A DNA stretch of 64,000 nucleotides, taken from positions 120,530 through 184,529 of the forward strand of contig MSXO01000003.1 of the NCBI GenBank assembly GCA_002083615.1. Direction: 5' to 3'. Source of the stretch: Proteobacteria bacterium ST_bin11 (GTDB taxonomy: Bacteria; Pseudomonadota; Gammaproteobacteria; Methylococcales; Methylomonadaceae). The notes under the pieces are model-generated. The model was not told the origin of the DNA and did no database searches. It saw only the letters and a list, made by a program, of their open reading frames with translations. Numbering within the stretch: position 1 is the first letter of the stretch; each line of letters starts with the position of its first letter. Made by a program: the position numbers and the translations under genes. This document shows, piece after piece, positions 19,025 to 29,566 of this stretch.

Positions 19025-21382
19025 TCAATCTTTCAATAGTTGATCCCGTATCGGTAATTGGCGTATCCGCTGACCGGTGGCGGCAAAAATAGCATTGCAC
19101 AACGCCGGCGCAATTGGCGGCACGCCTGGTTCGCCAACGCCGCCCAAGGGCGTATCGAACTCTGGGGCCGGTAACAGATGTACTTTAATTTCGCGCGGTG
19201 CATCGTCGATGCGGGTAAGCTGGTAGGCATGAAAATTGTCCTGCTGTACCGCGCCATTCTTAAAGCTGATTTCGCCCAGTGTCGTCAAACTGACACCCAT
19301 GATGCAAGCACCCTCTATCTGCGCGCGAATCCGCTCGGGATTGACTTGCGGACCACAATCCACCGCGATATCGACTCGAGGGATACTCAATTTGCCGACC
19401 TCATCGATCGCTACTTCAACGACCACGGCCACATAAGTGACAAAACTATAATGCGCCGCCAATCCTAAACCCTGCCCTTTGGGAAACGGCCGACCCCAAC
19501 CAGCCTCGCGGGACACCGTTTCGATCACCCGCCGCAAACGGCCAGTATCGACGGGGTAAAGCACCGGCGATTCACCCTGATTCCAGGTATCGTTCAAACT
19601 GGTCGGGTCGATACTCCGCGCCGGGCCGATTAAATCCAGCAGAAAATCCCGATGATCGCGTCCCGCTACGGCCGCCATTTCAGCGACAAATGACTGCACG
19701 GCAAAGGCATGTGGAATATTGGATACCGAGCGAAACCAACCGATGCGAGTGTGTGCTGCTGCCGGCGGATTTTCGATGCGCAGGTTTTCTATCGCAAACG
19801 GCATATTGATCACGCCCATTCCCAATTCAGCCGGCATTTGCTGCTTGCTGTCCGGCCCGAAGGTAGAGGAAATGCTGGGCGCTGCGGTCCTGTGCAGCCA
19901 AGCAATAGCTTTGCCCTGTGCATCCAAACCGGCCTCCAAGCGCTCCAAAGATACGGTATGGAAATAGGAATGATGTAGATCGTCCTCGCGGGTCCAGGTC
20001 ACTTTAACCGGTTTGCCTTTCATCGCCTGCGATAATAAAGCGGCTTCGATCACATAATCGGGTTTGGATTTGCGCCCGAAACCGCCACCCAATAGCGTGA
20101 CATTCACCGTGACCTTGTCTTCGGGCAGTTTCAGCCATTTGGCGACTTTTTCCCTCGTTAACTGGGGTGCCTGGGTACAGGTCCAGATTTCGCAATGCCC
20201 CTTGACGATTCGGGCTGTCGCCGCTGGCGGTTCCATCGGCGCTTGGGCTAAATGTGGCAAATAATATTCAGCTTCCAAACGTTTGGCCGCACCATGCAGG
20301 GCGACATCCACGTCACCTTGTTGGCGCACCACTTTGCTGGGCTGGCGGGCGGCGGCTTCTAGTTCTGCTTTGTAGGCTGTCGAATCGTAGCTAGCATGAA
20401 TGCCGTGCTCCCATTCGATTTTTAAGGCATTGCGACCTTGAATCGCGGCCCAAGTGTTGCGGGCAATCACCGCGATGCCGCCCAGCGGATTGAATTCGGC
20501 GGGCAGCGGACTACTAGGCAGCTCCACGATTTTTAAGACACCCGGTACTTTCAGCGAGAGACTCGCGTCATACTTTAATAGCTTGCCGCCCAATACCGGT
20601 GGTCGTGCCACAACGGCGTAAAGCAGGCCTCTTAAACGCGTATCTATGCCATACACCGCGCGGCCGGCCACAATATCCAGGCCGTCATAAACACCTTGGC
20701 GGCCTTTGCCGATATAACGAAATTCAGTCGGATTTTTCAGACGCAAAGTATCACGCGCTGGCACCGGCAATTTCGCCGCCGCGTTGGCTAACTCGCCATA
20801 ACGCAGCGTTTTGCCGCTAGACATGTGCCGAACTTGGTGTTGTTCGGCACGCACTTCCGCTGCGGGCACACGCCAGCGCTCGGCTGCAGCGGCTTCCAGC
20901 ATTTGTCTAGCAGCCGCACCGACCCGGCGCATGGGCATAAAAAAGTGGCGCATGCTGCGTGAGCCGTCGGTATCCTGATTGCCGAAGCGCTTTTCGTCGC
21001 CGGGCGCTTGCACGACACAAACCCTGGACCAATCCGCTTCCAATTCATCGGCCACCACCATCGGCAAGCTAGTACGCACGCCCTGCCCCATTTCGGACCG
21101 GTGGCAAAAAATACTGACCGCGCCATCGACCGCAATGGCGACAAATACCAAGGGATCATCAACCCAGCCATGCGGCATCGCATCGGCCCCGAACTTGCTG
21201 TCGGTGGCCGGCGCGATGGTTTCGTCGGCACTGACAAGCCTAGGCAAGCCGACGGCCAACACAAAGCCGCTCAACGCGAACTGTTTTATGAAAGCCCGTC
21301 GGCTAACATTGTCGATCAAATAACCGTCATCAGCATCGATCTGATCGCTGTTTGTTTTCAACAATTCGACTGATTTTTTCAT
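19025..21382 (-). CDS. Molybdopterin-dependent aldehyde/isoquinoline oxidoreductase large subunit (IorB-like), Tat-exported
   Basis: A 785-residue molybdenum-cofactor subunit of the xanthine oxidase family, closest in style to isoquinoline 1-oxidoreductase beta (single-chain, duplicated, acting on N-heterocycles or aldehydes). The N-terminus holds a twin-arginine signal SRRAFIKQ followed by a hydrophobic stretch, so it works in the periplasm. Further motifs are [25 protein letters not shown] and [14 protein letters not shown] near the C-terminus. ATG 21382 overlaps the stop of the 2Fe-2S subunit gene (ATGA). No third, cytochrome-type subunit follows, so the electron acceptor is not visible. 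Confidence 0.88.
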   Translation of the reverse strand: MKKSVELLKTNSDQIDADDGYLIDNVSRRAFIKQFALSGFVLAVGLPRLVSADETIAPATDSKFGADAMPHGWVDDPLVFVAIAVDGAVSIFCHRSEMGQGVRTSLPMVVADELEADWSRVCVVQAPGDEKRFGNQDTDGSRSMRHFFMPMRRVGAAARQMLEAAAAERWRVPAAEVRAEQHQVRHMSSGKTLRYGELANAAAKLPVPARDTLRLKNPTEFRYIGKGRQGVYDGLDIVAGRAVYGIDTRLRGLLYAVVARPPVLGGKLLKYDASLSLKVPGVLKIVELPSSPLPAEFNPLGGIAVIARNTWAAIQGRNALKIEWEHGIHASYDSTAYKAELEAAARQPSKVVRQQGDVDVALHGAAKRLEAEYYLPHLAQAPMEPPAATARIVKGHCEIWTCTQAPQLTREKVAKWLKLPEDKVTVNVTLLGGGFGRKSKPDYVIEAALLSQAMKGKPVKVTWTREDDLHHSYFHTVSLERLEAGLDAQGKAIAWLHRTAAPSISSTFGPDSKQQMPAELGMGVINMPFAIENLRIENPPAAAHTRIGWFRSVSNIPHAFAVQSFVAEMAAVAGRDHRDFLLDLIGPARSIDPTSLNDTWNQGESPVLYPVDTGRLRRVIETVSREAGWGRPFPKGQGLGLAAHYSFVTYVAVVVEVAIDEVGKLSIPRVDIAVDCGPQVNPERIRAQIEGACIMGVSLTTLGEISFKNGAVQQDNFHAYQLTRIDDAPREIKVHLLPAPEFDTPLGGVGEPGVPPIAPALCNAIFAATGQRIRQLPIRDQLLKD

Positions 21383-21846
21383 GATTTCCCCTCCGGCAAA
21401 TCGGCAACCTGCTTGATTGCGGCGCGAATGCGCGGATAGGTACCGCAACGACACAAGTTACCGCTCATAGCTTTATCAATCTCGGTATCGCTGGGCTGCG
21501 AATGCTGTTTAAGCAGCGCTGTGGCTGACATGATTTGTCCGGCCTGACAATAACCACATTGCGGCACACCCAAACTCAACCAGGCGTCCTGGACTTTTTT
21601 ACCGGTTACGTCCTGCTCGATCGCTTCAATCGTGACAATTTTTTTGCCAACCGCAGCTGAAATAGGTGTGACACAGGCTCGGGTGGGGTTTCCGTCGAGA
21701 TGCACGGTGCAGGCCCCGCAGACGGCCATCCCACAACCGTACTTGGTACCGGTTAAACCCAGTTGGTCGCGCAGCACCCAGAGCAATGGCGTGTCGGCAG
21801 GCAGATCTATCTTGCGGCTTGTACCGTTGATATTCAGCTTGGTCAT
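21379..21846 (-). CDS. (2Fe-2S)-binding small subunit of the molybdenum oxidoreductase (IorA-like)
   Basis: A 155-residue iron-sulfur subunit. The plant-ferredoxin-type cluster motif is [13 protein letters not shown], and the second, helical cluster is held by CGYCQAGQI and [11 protein letters not shown]; this is the standard CoxS/IorA pattern. It passes electrons from the Mo-cofactor of its partner, encoded next with a four-base overlap. It has no export signal of its own and would be carried out by the Tat signal of the large subunit. Confidence 0.92.
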   Translation of the reverse strand: MTKLNINGTSRKIDLPADTPLLWVLRDQLGLTGTKYGCGMAVCGACTVHLDGNPTRACVTPISAAVGKKIVTIEAIEQDVTGKKVQDAWLSLGVPQCGYCQAGQIMSATALLKQHSQPSDTEIDKAMSGNLCRCGTYPRIRAAIKQVADLPEGKS

Positions 21847-22386
21847 AACATTTCTCGCTTCGGTGGGGAATATACAAGCGCGCCTGAAAATCGGTTTGAC
21901 ACCCTAGCGCCACAGTTCGCAGCATCCTACACGGGGGAGAGTGCGCCGTAAAGCCAGTAAGGTTGCAGCAGATTCAAGTTAGCCTGTAAGACAAAGACCC
22001 AGACTATTTTGTGATGGAGAAGTATTTGGACCGCTTGGAATGATACTGATGACGGGCTTCTAGCTATCTCCCGACCTAGAAACTTACGCCACCAGCACCA
22101 CCCATGATGCACTCTGAATGTTAGCTTGTTACCACTGACAATCAGCTTTTAACGCGTATAAAAGATATGAAGCTGCCCACTGTAGTGTCTGATTGATCTC
22201 TCGGAAAAATTGTTTTTTTCCGCCGACAACCTCATGAAGTTCAGGTTACCGCGGATAATTGGATAGTCAAGTGTGTTTGGAACTAGATTTTTACCGCCAA
22301 TGAAAAAAATTCTCGGCTAGCTCAAACAACCATTATTTCCAGTGTTCTGCGGGTGGAGGTGACTGCTCGCAGGAGAACTTAATTGA
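21847..22386. other. Intergenic region, no gene recognised
   Basis: 540 bases of moderate AT content. The only structure I see is a weak hairpin (22202-22209 with 22215-22222, five-base loop). No ribosome-site-preceded frame of useful length on either strand. Confidence 0.5.
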
Positions 22387-23130
22387 TCAAACCACCTTGG
22401 ATTTGGCATAAAGCGCCGCACCGACGATACCGGCCTGATTCAAAAATGCCGCAGGCTTAACCGTGGTTTTTATGGAAATCTGCTCCTTAAATTTATCGAA
22501 TTTCTTACTCGCCCCGCCGCCCAAAATGATCAAATCGGGCCAGAACAGTTTTTCCATCGTACTGAGATAAATATCGAAACGGCTACCCCAAGACTTCCAA
22601 CCCAAATCTTGCAGTTTTCGCGCGGCATCGGACGCGAAGCGCTCTGCCTCCAAGCCATTCTCCAGATACACATGACCAAGTTCAGTGTTGGGCAGCAGGT
22701 TTCCACCGGTAAAAAGCGCGGTTCCTAGACCCGTACCGATAGTGATTAACAGCACCACCCCCACTTGGCCGGCGCCCTCACCAAAATGCATTTCGGCGAT
22801 ACCGGCAGCGTCTGCGTCGTTCAGGTTGTGAACTTCGCAGTTGGTGGCTTCCGAAAATAAGCTATCGATGTTGGCTCCGATAAATGCCTTCGATATATTG
22901 GACGCTGTGCGCACCACACCATGTTGAATCACTGCCGGAAAACCACAGCCGATGGGCCCATTCCAGCTAAAGTGCAACACCAATTGCGCCAGCACCGCCG
23001 CGACCGCCTCCGGCGTTGCCGGCTGCGGCGTGTCGATTCTATGTCGTTCCGAAATTAGCTCACCGGTCAAGGTATCGACAATCGCACCTTTGATACCTGA
23101 ACCGCCGATATCTACACCAAGAATTTGCAT
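22387..23130 (-). CDS. ppgK: Polyphosphate glucokinase (ROK family)
   Basis: A 247-residue ROK-family sugar kinase. The N-terminal phosphate loop is [12 protein letters not shown], the catalytic aspartate lies in NLNDADAAG, and the GTGLGTALF loop plus ELGH segment complete the sugar site. Length and the form [15 protein letters not shown] match polyphosphate:glucose phosphotransferases, which phosphorylate glucose in the cytosol using polyphosphate (often ATP too). In a methanotroph it would feed glucose from glycogen or sucrose breakdown back into hexose phosphate. A stand-alone gene. Confidence 0.88.
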   Translation of the reverse strand: MQILGVDIGGSGIKGAIVDTLTGELISERHRIDTPQPATPEAVAAVLAQLVLHFSWNGPIGCGFPAVIQHGVVRTASNISKAFIGANIDSLFSEATNCEVHNLNDADAAGIAEMHFGEGAGQVGVVLLITIGTGLGTALFTGGNLLPNTELGHVYLENGLEAERFASDAARKLQDLGWKSWGSRFDIYLSTMEKLFWPDLIILGGGASKKFDKFKEQISIKTTVKPAAFLNQAGIVGAALYAKSKVV

Positions 23131-23628
23131 AACATGTCCTGAAAGGTTGCTTTATAAATTGAACATTCTAGGCGAAGCGGGACTGATGTCTCAGGAAATT
23201 TTCCGCCAAATTGATCAAGAAGTGGATACTGCAGCTTTTGATTTCCTGTGCTAAGAACTCTTTATTTAGAGTATGCAACGGTCAATTGTTAGCCAATTCG
23301 AAAACATAAATTCGGGCAAAGCCGGTGAAATCTAACTGAGTCAATCGCCTAACGCTTCTATAGCTTTGATGGGCTGCCCTTGCTTGCTCAGCGGGTAACG
23401 CATGAGACCAAATTGGCCCTCTGCCACTCAAGGCGAACGGGTTACTCGCCATAGCCTTGGAGCGGGTTAACATCCCGATAAAAAACTTGCCCACCGCTCA
23501 TTTAGTGAACCGCGACAACCGGCTCAAATCCTAACACGAACAATACGTCTCAGATGTAAATGCTCTCCGCCGAATCCAGATTTCTGTTATAAGTGGCGTA
23601 CAACTACAATGACAACCAGGAGTACAAA
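23131..23628. other. Intergenic region, no firm gene
   Basis: Two short frames look vaguely protein-like, one ending at 23254 (plus strand) and one at 23282-23494 (minus strand), but neither has a convincing ribosome site. They may be decayed gene pieces. Confidence 0.4.
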
Positions 23629-23703
23629 ATGATTACAGCGACAATCTACCTTCTAACCATGTTTTTTGCTGGATACGTCATCTACCGCGTACGTTGCAAG
23701 TAA
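23629..23703 (+). CDS. Very small membrane peptide (24 aa), candidate
   Basis: Starts at ATG 23629 with CAGGAG five bases upstream and encodes 24 residues, MITATIYLLTMFF then AGYVIYRVRCK: one membrane-spanning hydrophobic run with a short basic tail. This is the shape of known bacterial single-pass micropeptides. The ribosome site is good and the composition non-random, but proof needs expression data. Confidence 0.45.
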   Translation: MITATIYLLTMFFAGYVIYRVRCK

Positions 23704-23724
23704 CCGCTTGGTCTAGGTAAAAAA

Positions 23725-23753
23725 AGCCTCTATCGAATGAAACGATAGAGGCT
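23725..23753 (-). terminator. Intrinsic terminator (minus strand)
   Basis: Perfect 11-bp stem (23725-23735 with 23743-23753) and seven-base loop. On the minus strand it is followed by a run of seven T; on the plus strand there is no T run. It therefore ends a leftward transcript, the candidate 53-residue unit at 23811-23972. Confidence 0.8.
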
Positions 23754-23810
23754 ATAGAGTGTGCAGTGCCGGAGTCACTGCTTAACAACGAGGGAGGTCA
23801 CACATAAAAC

Positions 23811-23972
23811 TTAAAACACTAGCGGGTCCAACAAAATTAAAGTACGGCAAATGGACACAGTGTCGAACAAAAGCGTAGATACCACAAACTCACCCACCGG
23901 GAAGCTCGGTCTCCCATCAGGAAACTGAACGCAGGTGACAGAGCCTCTCTGAAAAGTACTTGGAAAGTTCAT
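23811..23972 (-). CDS. Candidate small protein or small RNA unit (53 aa frame)
   Basis: A 53-residue frame from ATG 23972 with AAGGCGGA a few bases upstream. It lies between a plausible sigma-70 promoter (24017-24044) and a good terminator (23725-23753), both on the minus strand, making a transcript of about 285 bases. The peptide begins MNFPSTFQRGSV and ends in a hydrophobic segment (RTLILLDPLVF). I do not recognise it. The unit could equally be a non-coding RNA with a chance frame; the promoter and terminator are better supported than the protein. Confidence 0.38.
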   Translation of the reverse strand: MNFPSTFQRGSVTCVQFPDGRPSFPVGEFVVSTLLFDTVSICRTLILLDPLVF

Positions 23973-24016
23973 GATTTCCGCCTTGACCGTTTGCAGTCGA
24001 TTTAAAGTACGACTTC

Positions 24017-24044
24017 ACTATAATCCCCTCTCGAAAATTTACAA
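24017..24044 (-). promoter_or_regulatory. Candidate sigma-70 promoter (minus strand)
   Basis: On the minus strand TTGTAA (24044-24039) and TATAGT (24022-24017) are separated by 16 bases. Transcription would start near 24010 and run toward the 23811-23972 frame and the terminator at 23725. Confidence 0.45.
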
Positions 24045-24305
24045 TTAGCGATTTAAGTTATTAATAATTCACTTTCAGTAAACAATAAAACCGGAACTTT
24101 TGCTGGGACAGCGCAGTTACATCAGGCCGAAAAAAAACACCGAACGAACATTGGTAACGCTGAACCGATATTTTGACGAGTGACGACGCGCTTTTTTAAC
24201 ATCGGCACCCTTGCTTACCGAGTTTCTGCTGGTAGATTTGGAAGTGCTAAGTTTGTTGATTCCTGACACACGTTCCGTCCTCAGAGGGGTGCTCCATAGC
24301 CCGCG

Positions 24306-24369
24306 ATCCCCTTCGATTCTCAATCATCGGATAGCATCCGAGCGACAGAGTCGCGAGGGGATTTTTTTT
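24306..24369 (+). ncRNA. Candidate structured RNA 3' end / branched terminator
   Basis: A seven-bp closing stem (24306-24312 with 24356-24362) encloses two perfect hairpins, CGGAT-AGC-ATCCG (24328-24340) and GCGAC-AGA-GTCGC (24342-24354), and the T run (24362-24369) begins at the last base of the closing stem. This Y-shaped fold with a terminal U tract looks like the 3' end of a rightward structured RNA. The 5' end is not defined, and the bases from about 24100 to 24300 hold no convincing gene. Confidence 0.42.
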
Positions 24370-24488
24370 CGGACACCGAAAGCACTGGAACACATGCTTT
24401 TTAGGCTCCTGTTAACGGGGATACGAAACCGTCAGCAACGATCCCCCAATCGCAAAGGCGCAGAAGTTAACTCTACGGGAATTAGCCC

Positions 24489-24896
24489 ATGACTACAAAA
24501 CCCGAATTCACACTATTTTATGACGGCCGCTGCCCGATTTGCCGGAGGGAAGTTGCTTGGCTAAGCTCGCGAAACAAGCTAAACAGGTTGGGATTGCAGG
24601 ATATTCACGCCGAGGACTTTAGCCCTGAACTCTACGGCAAATCGGTCGAAGATTTGATGGCGGAAATCCATGGCGTAGACGGCAATGGTCGCCTGATTAA
24701 CGGCATGCCGGTGTTTTATGCTGCCTACAGTGCCGTCGGTCTCGGGTGGTTAATGGCACCAACCCGTTGGCCACTCCTGAAACCACTATTTGATAAGCTG
24801 TATGCCTGGTTTGCTAGGCACCGTTTGGGTCTAGGGGCTTGGTTAGGGACTAAAACCTGTCAAGATGAGCGCTGCAGCATTCGCTCCGATCATTAA
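24489..24896 (+). CDS. DCC-family thiol-disulfide oxidoreductase-like protein (DUF393)
   Basis: A 135-residue cytosolic protein of the DUF393/DCC family. The defining motif FYDGRCPICRREV lies at residues 9-21, a thioredoxin-like D-x-x-C-x-x-C arrangement; the C-terminal half has the family block GMPVFYAAYSAVGLGW. Members are thought to be thiol-disulfide oxidoreductases but most are untested. The gene heads a likely operon with the SOUL lipoprotein and CbiX genes, starting 34 and 2 bases after the preceding stops. Confidence 0.88.
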   Translation: MTTKPEFTLFYDGRCPICRREVAWLSSRNKLNRLGLQDIHAEDFSPELYGKSVEDLMAEIHGVDGNGRLINGMPVFYAAYSAVGLGWLMAPTRWPLLKPLFDKLYAWFARHRLGLGAWLGTKTCQDERCSIRSDH

Positions 24897-24930
24897 AAAT
24901 AAATGCCCCTGCGTTACGAGATCCCAACCT

Positions 24931-25548
24931 ATGAAAAACCTCTTAGCCCTAATCGGCAGTCTGATCTTGAGCGGATGTTCGGTAATGGGCATTAGAAGCA
25001 GCGCAGAGCCAACCTATGAGTTGCTCTCCGAGACTGGAGACATCCAGATTCGTCGGTACCCGCCATTATTGATCGCCGAAACCGTCATTGACGCGGATTA
25101 TGCGCAGGCCGGGAATATTGGTTTCAACCGCTTGGCCGGCTTTATTTTTGGCGGCAACTTGCAAAAACAACAGCTGGCGATGACTACGCCAGTTTTTCGG
25201 GAAAATGCCGGCGAACAAATCCCGATGACCGCGCCTGTGTTACAAGAAGCAACGGACAACAAATGGACAATGGCATTCGTGATGCCAGCGAACTACAGTC
25301 TCGATACACTGCCAACTCCAATAGACCCCCAAGTGGCCATCAAAGCCTTACCGGCCAAAAAAGTCGCGGTGCTCCGTTATTCTGGCAGCCTTAATTTAGA
25401 AAAGATTAACGAAAAAAGCCGACTATTATCGGCCTGGATTGAACAACAACATCTCACACCACTTTCTGCTCCGCGCTCTGCGGCATACGATCCCCCTTGG
25501 ACGCTGCCTGCCTTGCGGCGCAACGAAATCCATATAGACATCGAATAA
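24931..25548 (+). CDS. SOUL-family heme-binding lipoprotein
   Basis: A 205-residue secreted lipoprotein. ATG 24931 gives a type II signal peptide with lipobox LSGC at residues 12-15, which rules against the longer upstream frame. The rest is a SOUL domain: YELLSETGDIQIRRYPPLLIAE, MTTPVF, IPMTAPVLQ, MAFVMPANYSLDTLPTP, and VAVLRYSG. Animal SOUL proteins bind heme; bacterial members are found in many aquatic bacteria with unknown role. Followed two bases later by the CbiX gene, suggesting a link to tetrapyrroles (inference). Confidence 0.88.
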   Translation: MKNLLALIGSLILSGCSVMGIRSSAEPTYELLSETGDIQIRRYPPLLIAETVIDADYAQAGNIGFNRLAGFIFGGNLQKQQLAMTTPVFRENAGEQIPMTAPVLQEATDNKWTMAFVMPANYSLDTLPTPIDPQVAIKALPAKKVAVLRYSGSLNLEKINEKSRLLSAWIEQQHLTPLSAPRSAAYDPPWTLPALRRNEIHIDIE

Positions 25549-25550
25549 GG

Positions 25551-25913
25551 ATGCATTTGTTAGTGGTGGCGCACGGTAGTCGCCAAGCAGCCGCAAACCT
25601 TGAAATACGCGATTTGGTAAAACAGATGCAGTTGATGACAAATCGCTTCTCAGTAATAGAATGCGCTTTTCTGGAAATCGCCGAACCGTCCATCGAACAG
25701 GGGTTGCAGCAGCTGATCGCGCGCGGCGCGCTCGAGATTATCGTCATGCCTTACTTCCTGTCGGCGGGACGTCACGTTACTATCGATATTCCTGAACAGG
25801 TACAAAGCATGCGCGACGCAAATCCGCATGTCGATATACGGATTGCCGACTATTTAGGCGCTGCAGAAAACATCCGTCAGGTGTTGATCGACCAAGCCTG
25901 TTTAGCTATTTGA
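25551..25913 (+). CDS. cbiX: CbiX/SirB-type sirohydrochlorin chelatase-like protein
   Basis: A 120-residue single-domain chelatase fold. The metal-binding histidines are in LVVAHGSR near the N-terminus and AGRHVTIDIP in the middle, with VMPYFLSAG before the second. The short CbiX form inserts cobalt (or iron) into sirohydrochlorin as a homodimer. ATG 25551 lies two bases after the SOUL stop and matches the usual N-terminus (MHLLVVAHGSR); the upstream in-frame extension overlaps the SOUL gene and is unlikely. Coupling with a SOUL heme protein hints at a tetrapyrrole context. Confidence 0.85.
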   Translation: MHLLVVAHGSRQAAANLEIRDLVKQMQLMTNRFSVIECAFLEIAEPSIEQGLQQLIARGALEIIVMPYFLSAGRHVTIDIPEQVQSMRDANPHVDIRIADYLGAAENIRQVLIDQACLAI

Positions 25914-26118
25914 AAGCTAAAATGACTGATCAGTTCTGTCAACCCATACAAGCATTTTATCAGACAAACACTGCTTTCTAACTTTAACGTCGGTAAGCGT
26001 GATAGACTGCTAACTGGAAATTCATCCAAAACATGTGATCCCTAAGTCCCCGGGTGGACAATCTGACAGCACCACCTATCTCAGACCTCCCCCCACTATT
26101 TTCCCATCGAGACCCTTA

Positions 26119-27258
<1,140 letters not shown>

Positions 27259-27565
27259 AATGATCGTCATCCCACGCCAGAGCCAGAGCAAATCGCTGCT
27301 GGCGAGCGTGGAAACCTAGGACTTTCGCTGTCGGTCTGACCATTTGTCGACAGCTCAGCGAAGTGCTATTGAACTACTTTTTCACCGCTTTAAAAATTCT
27401 ATCCGCTCTTGCTTGTCGGCTTTTCGCTGGTAGATTCTTTCTCGCAGTGTATTAGTTTCAATATTTCCTAGTTAATGCTCCCGTAGTCTCGATAAGCAAT
27501 AGAGCGCATCGTTGCTGAGTCTGCGGGGGCACTTTAATACCTAATCAATGCTCCAGAGGTTTATT
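27259..27565. other. Intergenic region with two inverted repeats downstream of rhlE
   Basis: A nested hairpin with outer arms CCACGC/GCGTGG (27272-27311) is followed by a perfect 7-bp inverted repeat GCTGTCG/CGACAGC (27327-27354). Neither has a T run. No gene seen. Confidence 0.55.
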
Positions 27566-27676
27566 ATGCCCTTCGCTCACCAACCACCACCTGCTCGTCC
27601 AGGCTGGAACTACCAACACTATTTTTTAACTCAGTTGAACAAACAAAAACAGGCAAAGCAGTCTCAGACCTCTTAA
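27566..27676 (+). CDS. Very small hypothetical protein (36 aa), candidate
   Basis: Starts at ATG 27566 with CCAGAGG seven bases upstream. The 36 residues are MPFAHQPPPARPGW followed by aromatic and Gln/Lys-rich sequence ending QSQTS. Good ribosome site and non-random composition, but no recognisable family. Confidence 0.4.
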   Translation: MPFAHQPPPARPGWNYQHYFLTQLNKQKQAKQSQTS

Positions 27677-28059
27677 TTCCCAGAAACTTGCATGACCCAC
27701 CAGCAAGGCCAATTTATAGCCACTAAACCACTGGTAGGGCTGCTGCGAAAACTTAATGGAACGTTAGCGCTACCTAGCCCCCGCAAAATACATCGCCGAT
27801 ACAGCTATTCTGGCAACTACAATCCAGGTCATGGGCGCGGAGATTATATGCCCTGCCGATAACTATTTTCATTTCGCCTTTTAGCGGACATGAATGCGTG
27901 ATATATAACTAGTTCAGTGTTAACACCTTGCATCACCAATTGATGGCTTAAGCCCTACCTGCAAAAAGGCTGAAAGCGTCTGACTCGTGGGTCAGCGCAT
28001 TCCCAGAGACAAGTAAAACGTGTTTAGTGTACTTCGCCAGACAAATGGGGGGGGAAGTG
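27677..28059. other. Intergenic region, no gene recognised
   Basis: 383 bases between the 36-residue frame and the convergent membrane protein gene. No convincing frame, hairpin terminator or repeat. Confidence 0.5.
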
Positions 28060-29265
28060 CTACAGGTATTTCAGCCAACGCCAATGAGGTTTCCGCGCCT
28101 TTAAAGCTTCAAAGCCATGGCAGAGAGGATAGAGGACCAGTATCACAAACAACCATATGCCATAGACCACCGGCAAGCCATATCCGTAGTCTTTAGGCAG
28201 ATCCGGCGCCCAGATGCCGCCGCCAATGATAGCCATTACTGGGCCGTCGGTGATGGCAGCCACCAATACTGCCAGCCCATGAATAAGATATAAGTGCAGC
28301 AGATAAAAGAACAGCGGGGTCCTGCCAAATACCTGCAAAAAGCCCAAGCGACCCAGGGTCTTGCTCTCAAACAAGCCCAACAGCAGCAGTGCCGGTCCCA
28401 GAGTCATTAACAGGTACAGCAACGACGGCGGATATTTATGGCAGTTTAGAAATGATAAGGCGGTGAAGACGGGGTCCGGATAGCTTTGCCAGGGCTTAGG
28501 GTCACCATACAAGTTACTGAATCGCAGCACCAAAAATGCCGCGATCAACATTAGCCCTAAAACCAAAAGCCGATGCGGCTCCCGGCAGACGCTGTCAGTC
28601 AATAGTTTTCCAAACCCAAAGCCAACCGCCATTACGCCTATCCACGGAATCAAAGGGTAATAGGGATTAAGTAACCAGCCGTCGCCGAACGACACATCAT
28701 CACCGGTGTGAAGAACCGCCCACCATGGACCGAAACCACCCAAGTCAGTCGGCGTCAAGCTATCAAAGCCGTTATGTCCGATTATCATGATCGCACCCAA
28801 AGCCACGCACCAACCCAGCGGCAACTTCACCAAGCCAGCCAACGCAATCATCGACCAGGCGATTGCCCATAATACGCCGCCATCGATATGCCGCAAATCG
28901 GCGCGGAAATTCCAAGACCAGGCTTCGACCGTACACGTCAAAACCAACAGCAGCAGACCGCGCTCGATTAAAAATCGACTGAGCGGCGCTGCCTCGCCAC
29001 GCCGACTTTGCCACAAATATGCGCTAGTGCCTGCCAGAAACACAAACACCGGAGCGCAGAAATGCGTGATCCACCGGGTCAGAAATAAAGCCACTGAAGT
29101 CTTGTCCAGATCGGTGGGGCTGAAATGGCTATCGCTGAAAAAATCACGCGTATGATCCAGTGTCATCAGCACCATAACTAAACCGCGCAAGATATCTACT
29201 GAAGCCAAGCGTTTTAAAGATGAATCGGTATCCAAAGAAATATGCCCCGCATAATTGGCAATCAA
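28060..29265 (-). CDS. DUF1624 heparan-alpha-glucosaminide N-acetyltransferase-like membrane protein
   Basis: A 401-residue polytopic membrane protein with about ten hydrophobic helices. The N-terminal block LASVDILRGLVMVLMTLDHTRDFF is the hallmark of the DUF1624/YeiB/HGSNAT acyltransferase group, where the histidine in LDHTRDF is thought to take part in acyl transfer across the membrane. The late block FGRTPLFFYLLHLYLIHGLA is also typical. These proteins acylate sugars or other envelope molecules; the substrate is unknown. A stand-alone gene, with a slightly longer N-terminus than the core domain. Confidence 0.83.
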   Translation of the reverse strand: MIANYAGHISLDTDSSLKRLASVDILRGLVMVLMTLDHTRDFFSDSHFSPTDLDKTSVALFLTRWITHFCAPVFVFLAGTSAYLWQSRRGEAAPLSRFLIERGLLLLVLTCTVEAWSWNFRADLRHIDGGVLWAIAWSMIALAGLVKLPLGWCVALGAIMIIGHNGFDSLTPTDLGGFGPWWAVLHTGDDVSFGDGWLLNPYYPLIPWIGVMAVGFGFGKLLTDSVCREPHRLLVLGLMLIAAFLVLRFSNLYGDPKPWQSYPDPVFTALSFLNCHKYPPSLLYLLMTLGPALLLLGLFESKTLGRLGFLQVFGRTPLFFYLLHLYLIHGLAVLVAAITDGPVMAIIGGGIWAPDLPKDYGYGLPVVYGIWLFVILVLYPLCHGFEALKARKPHWRWLKYL

Positions 29266-29566
29266 AGGCGCAGAGGGTAAGAGCGTTCAGAAAAAAATTC
29301 AAGGAAAGACTGTGGTTCTGCAAAACCGGATTGCTTGTAACTTGTAAAACTACATCTAAAGACTCAAAAATCATCGAAACCTAAGCGTAGAAGCGGTAGT
29401 TTCTATTGCTAACCAATCCCCAAACCCAACAAATAGCCTTAGATCAGGTGGCAAAAAAGGCGGAACTTATGCCCAATGCTCTCCTTGCTGAGGTAATTTT
29501 CTAAAGTTATTCGGCAGCGCTGGTTATACTGACTTCATTTACCCGCACAACCACCAATCTTGTTCC
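29266..29566. other. Divergent intergenic region upstream of the transaldolase-like gene
   Basis: A TATACT -10-like hexamer lies at 29525-29530, about 37 bases before the 29567 ATG, without a good -35 partner. Nothing else recognised. Confidence 0.4.

Noticed and set aside
23134..23254. Protein-like tail ending in a plus-strand stop at 23254
   Set aside because: Reads like the end of a real protein ([13 protein letters not shown]) but no start or ribosome site precedes it and the frame runs antisense through ppgK. Possibly a decayed gene.
23282..23494. 70-codon minus-strand frame
   Set aside because: Composition is plausible, but there is no good ribosome site or recognisable family.
24117..24323. 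68-codon basic protein frame on the minus strand
   Set aside because: Its only start is a TTG without a ribosome site, and it overlaps the structured RNA candidate.
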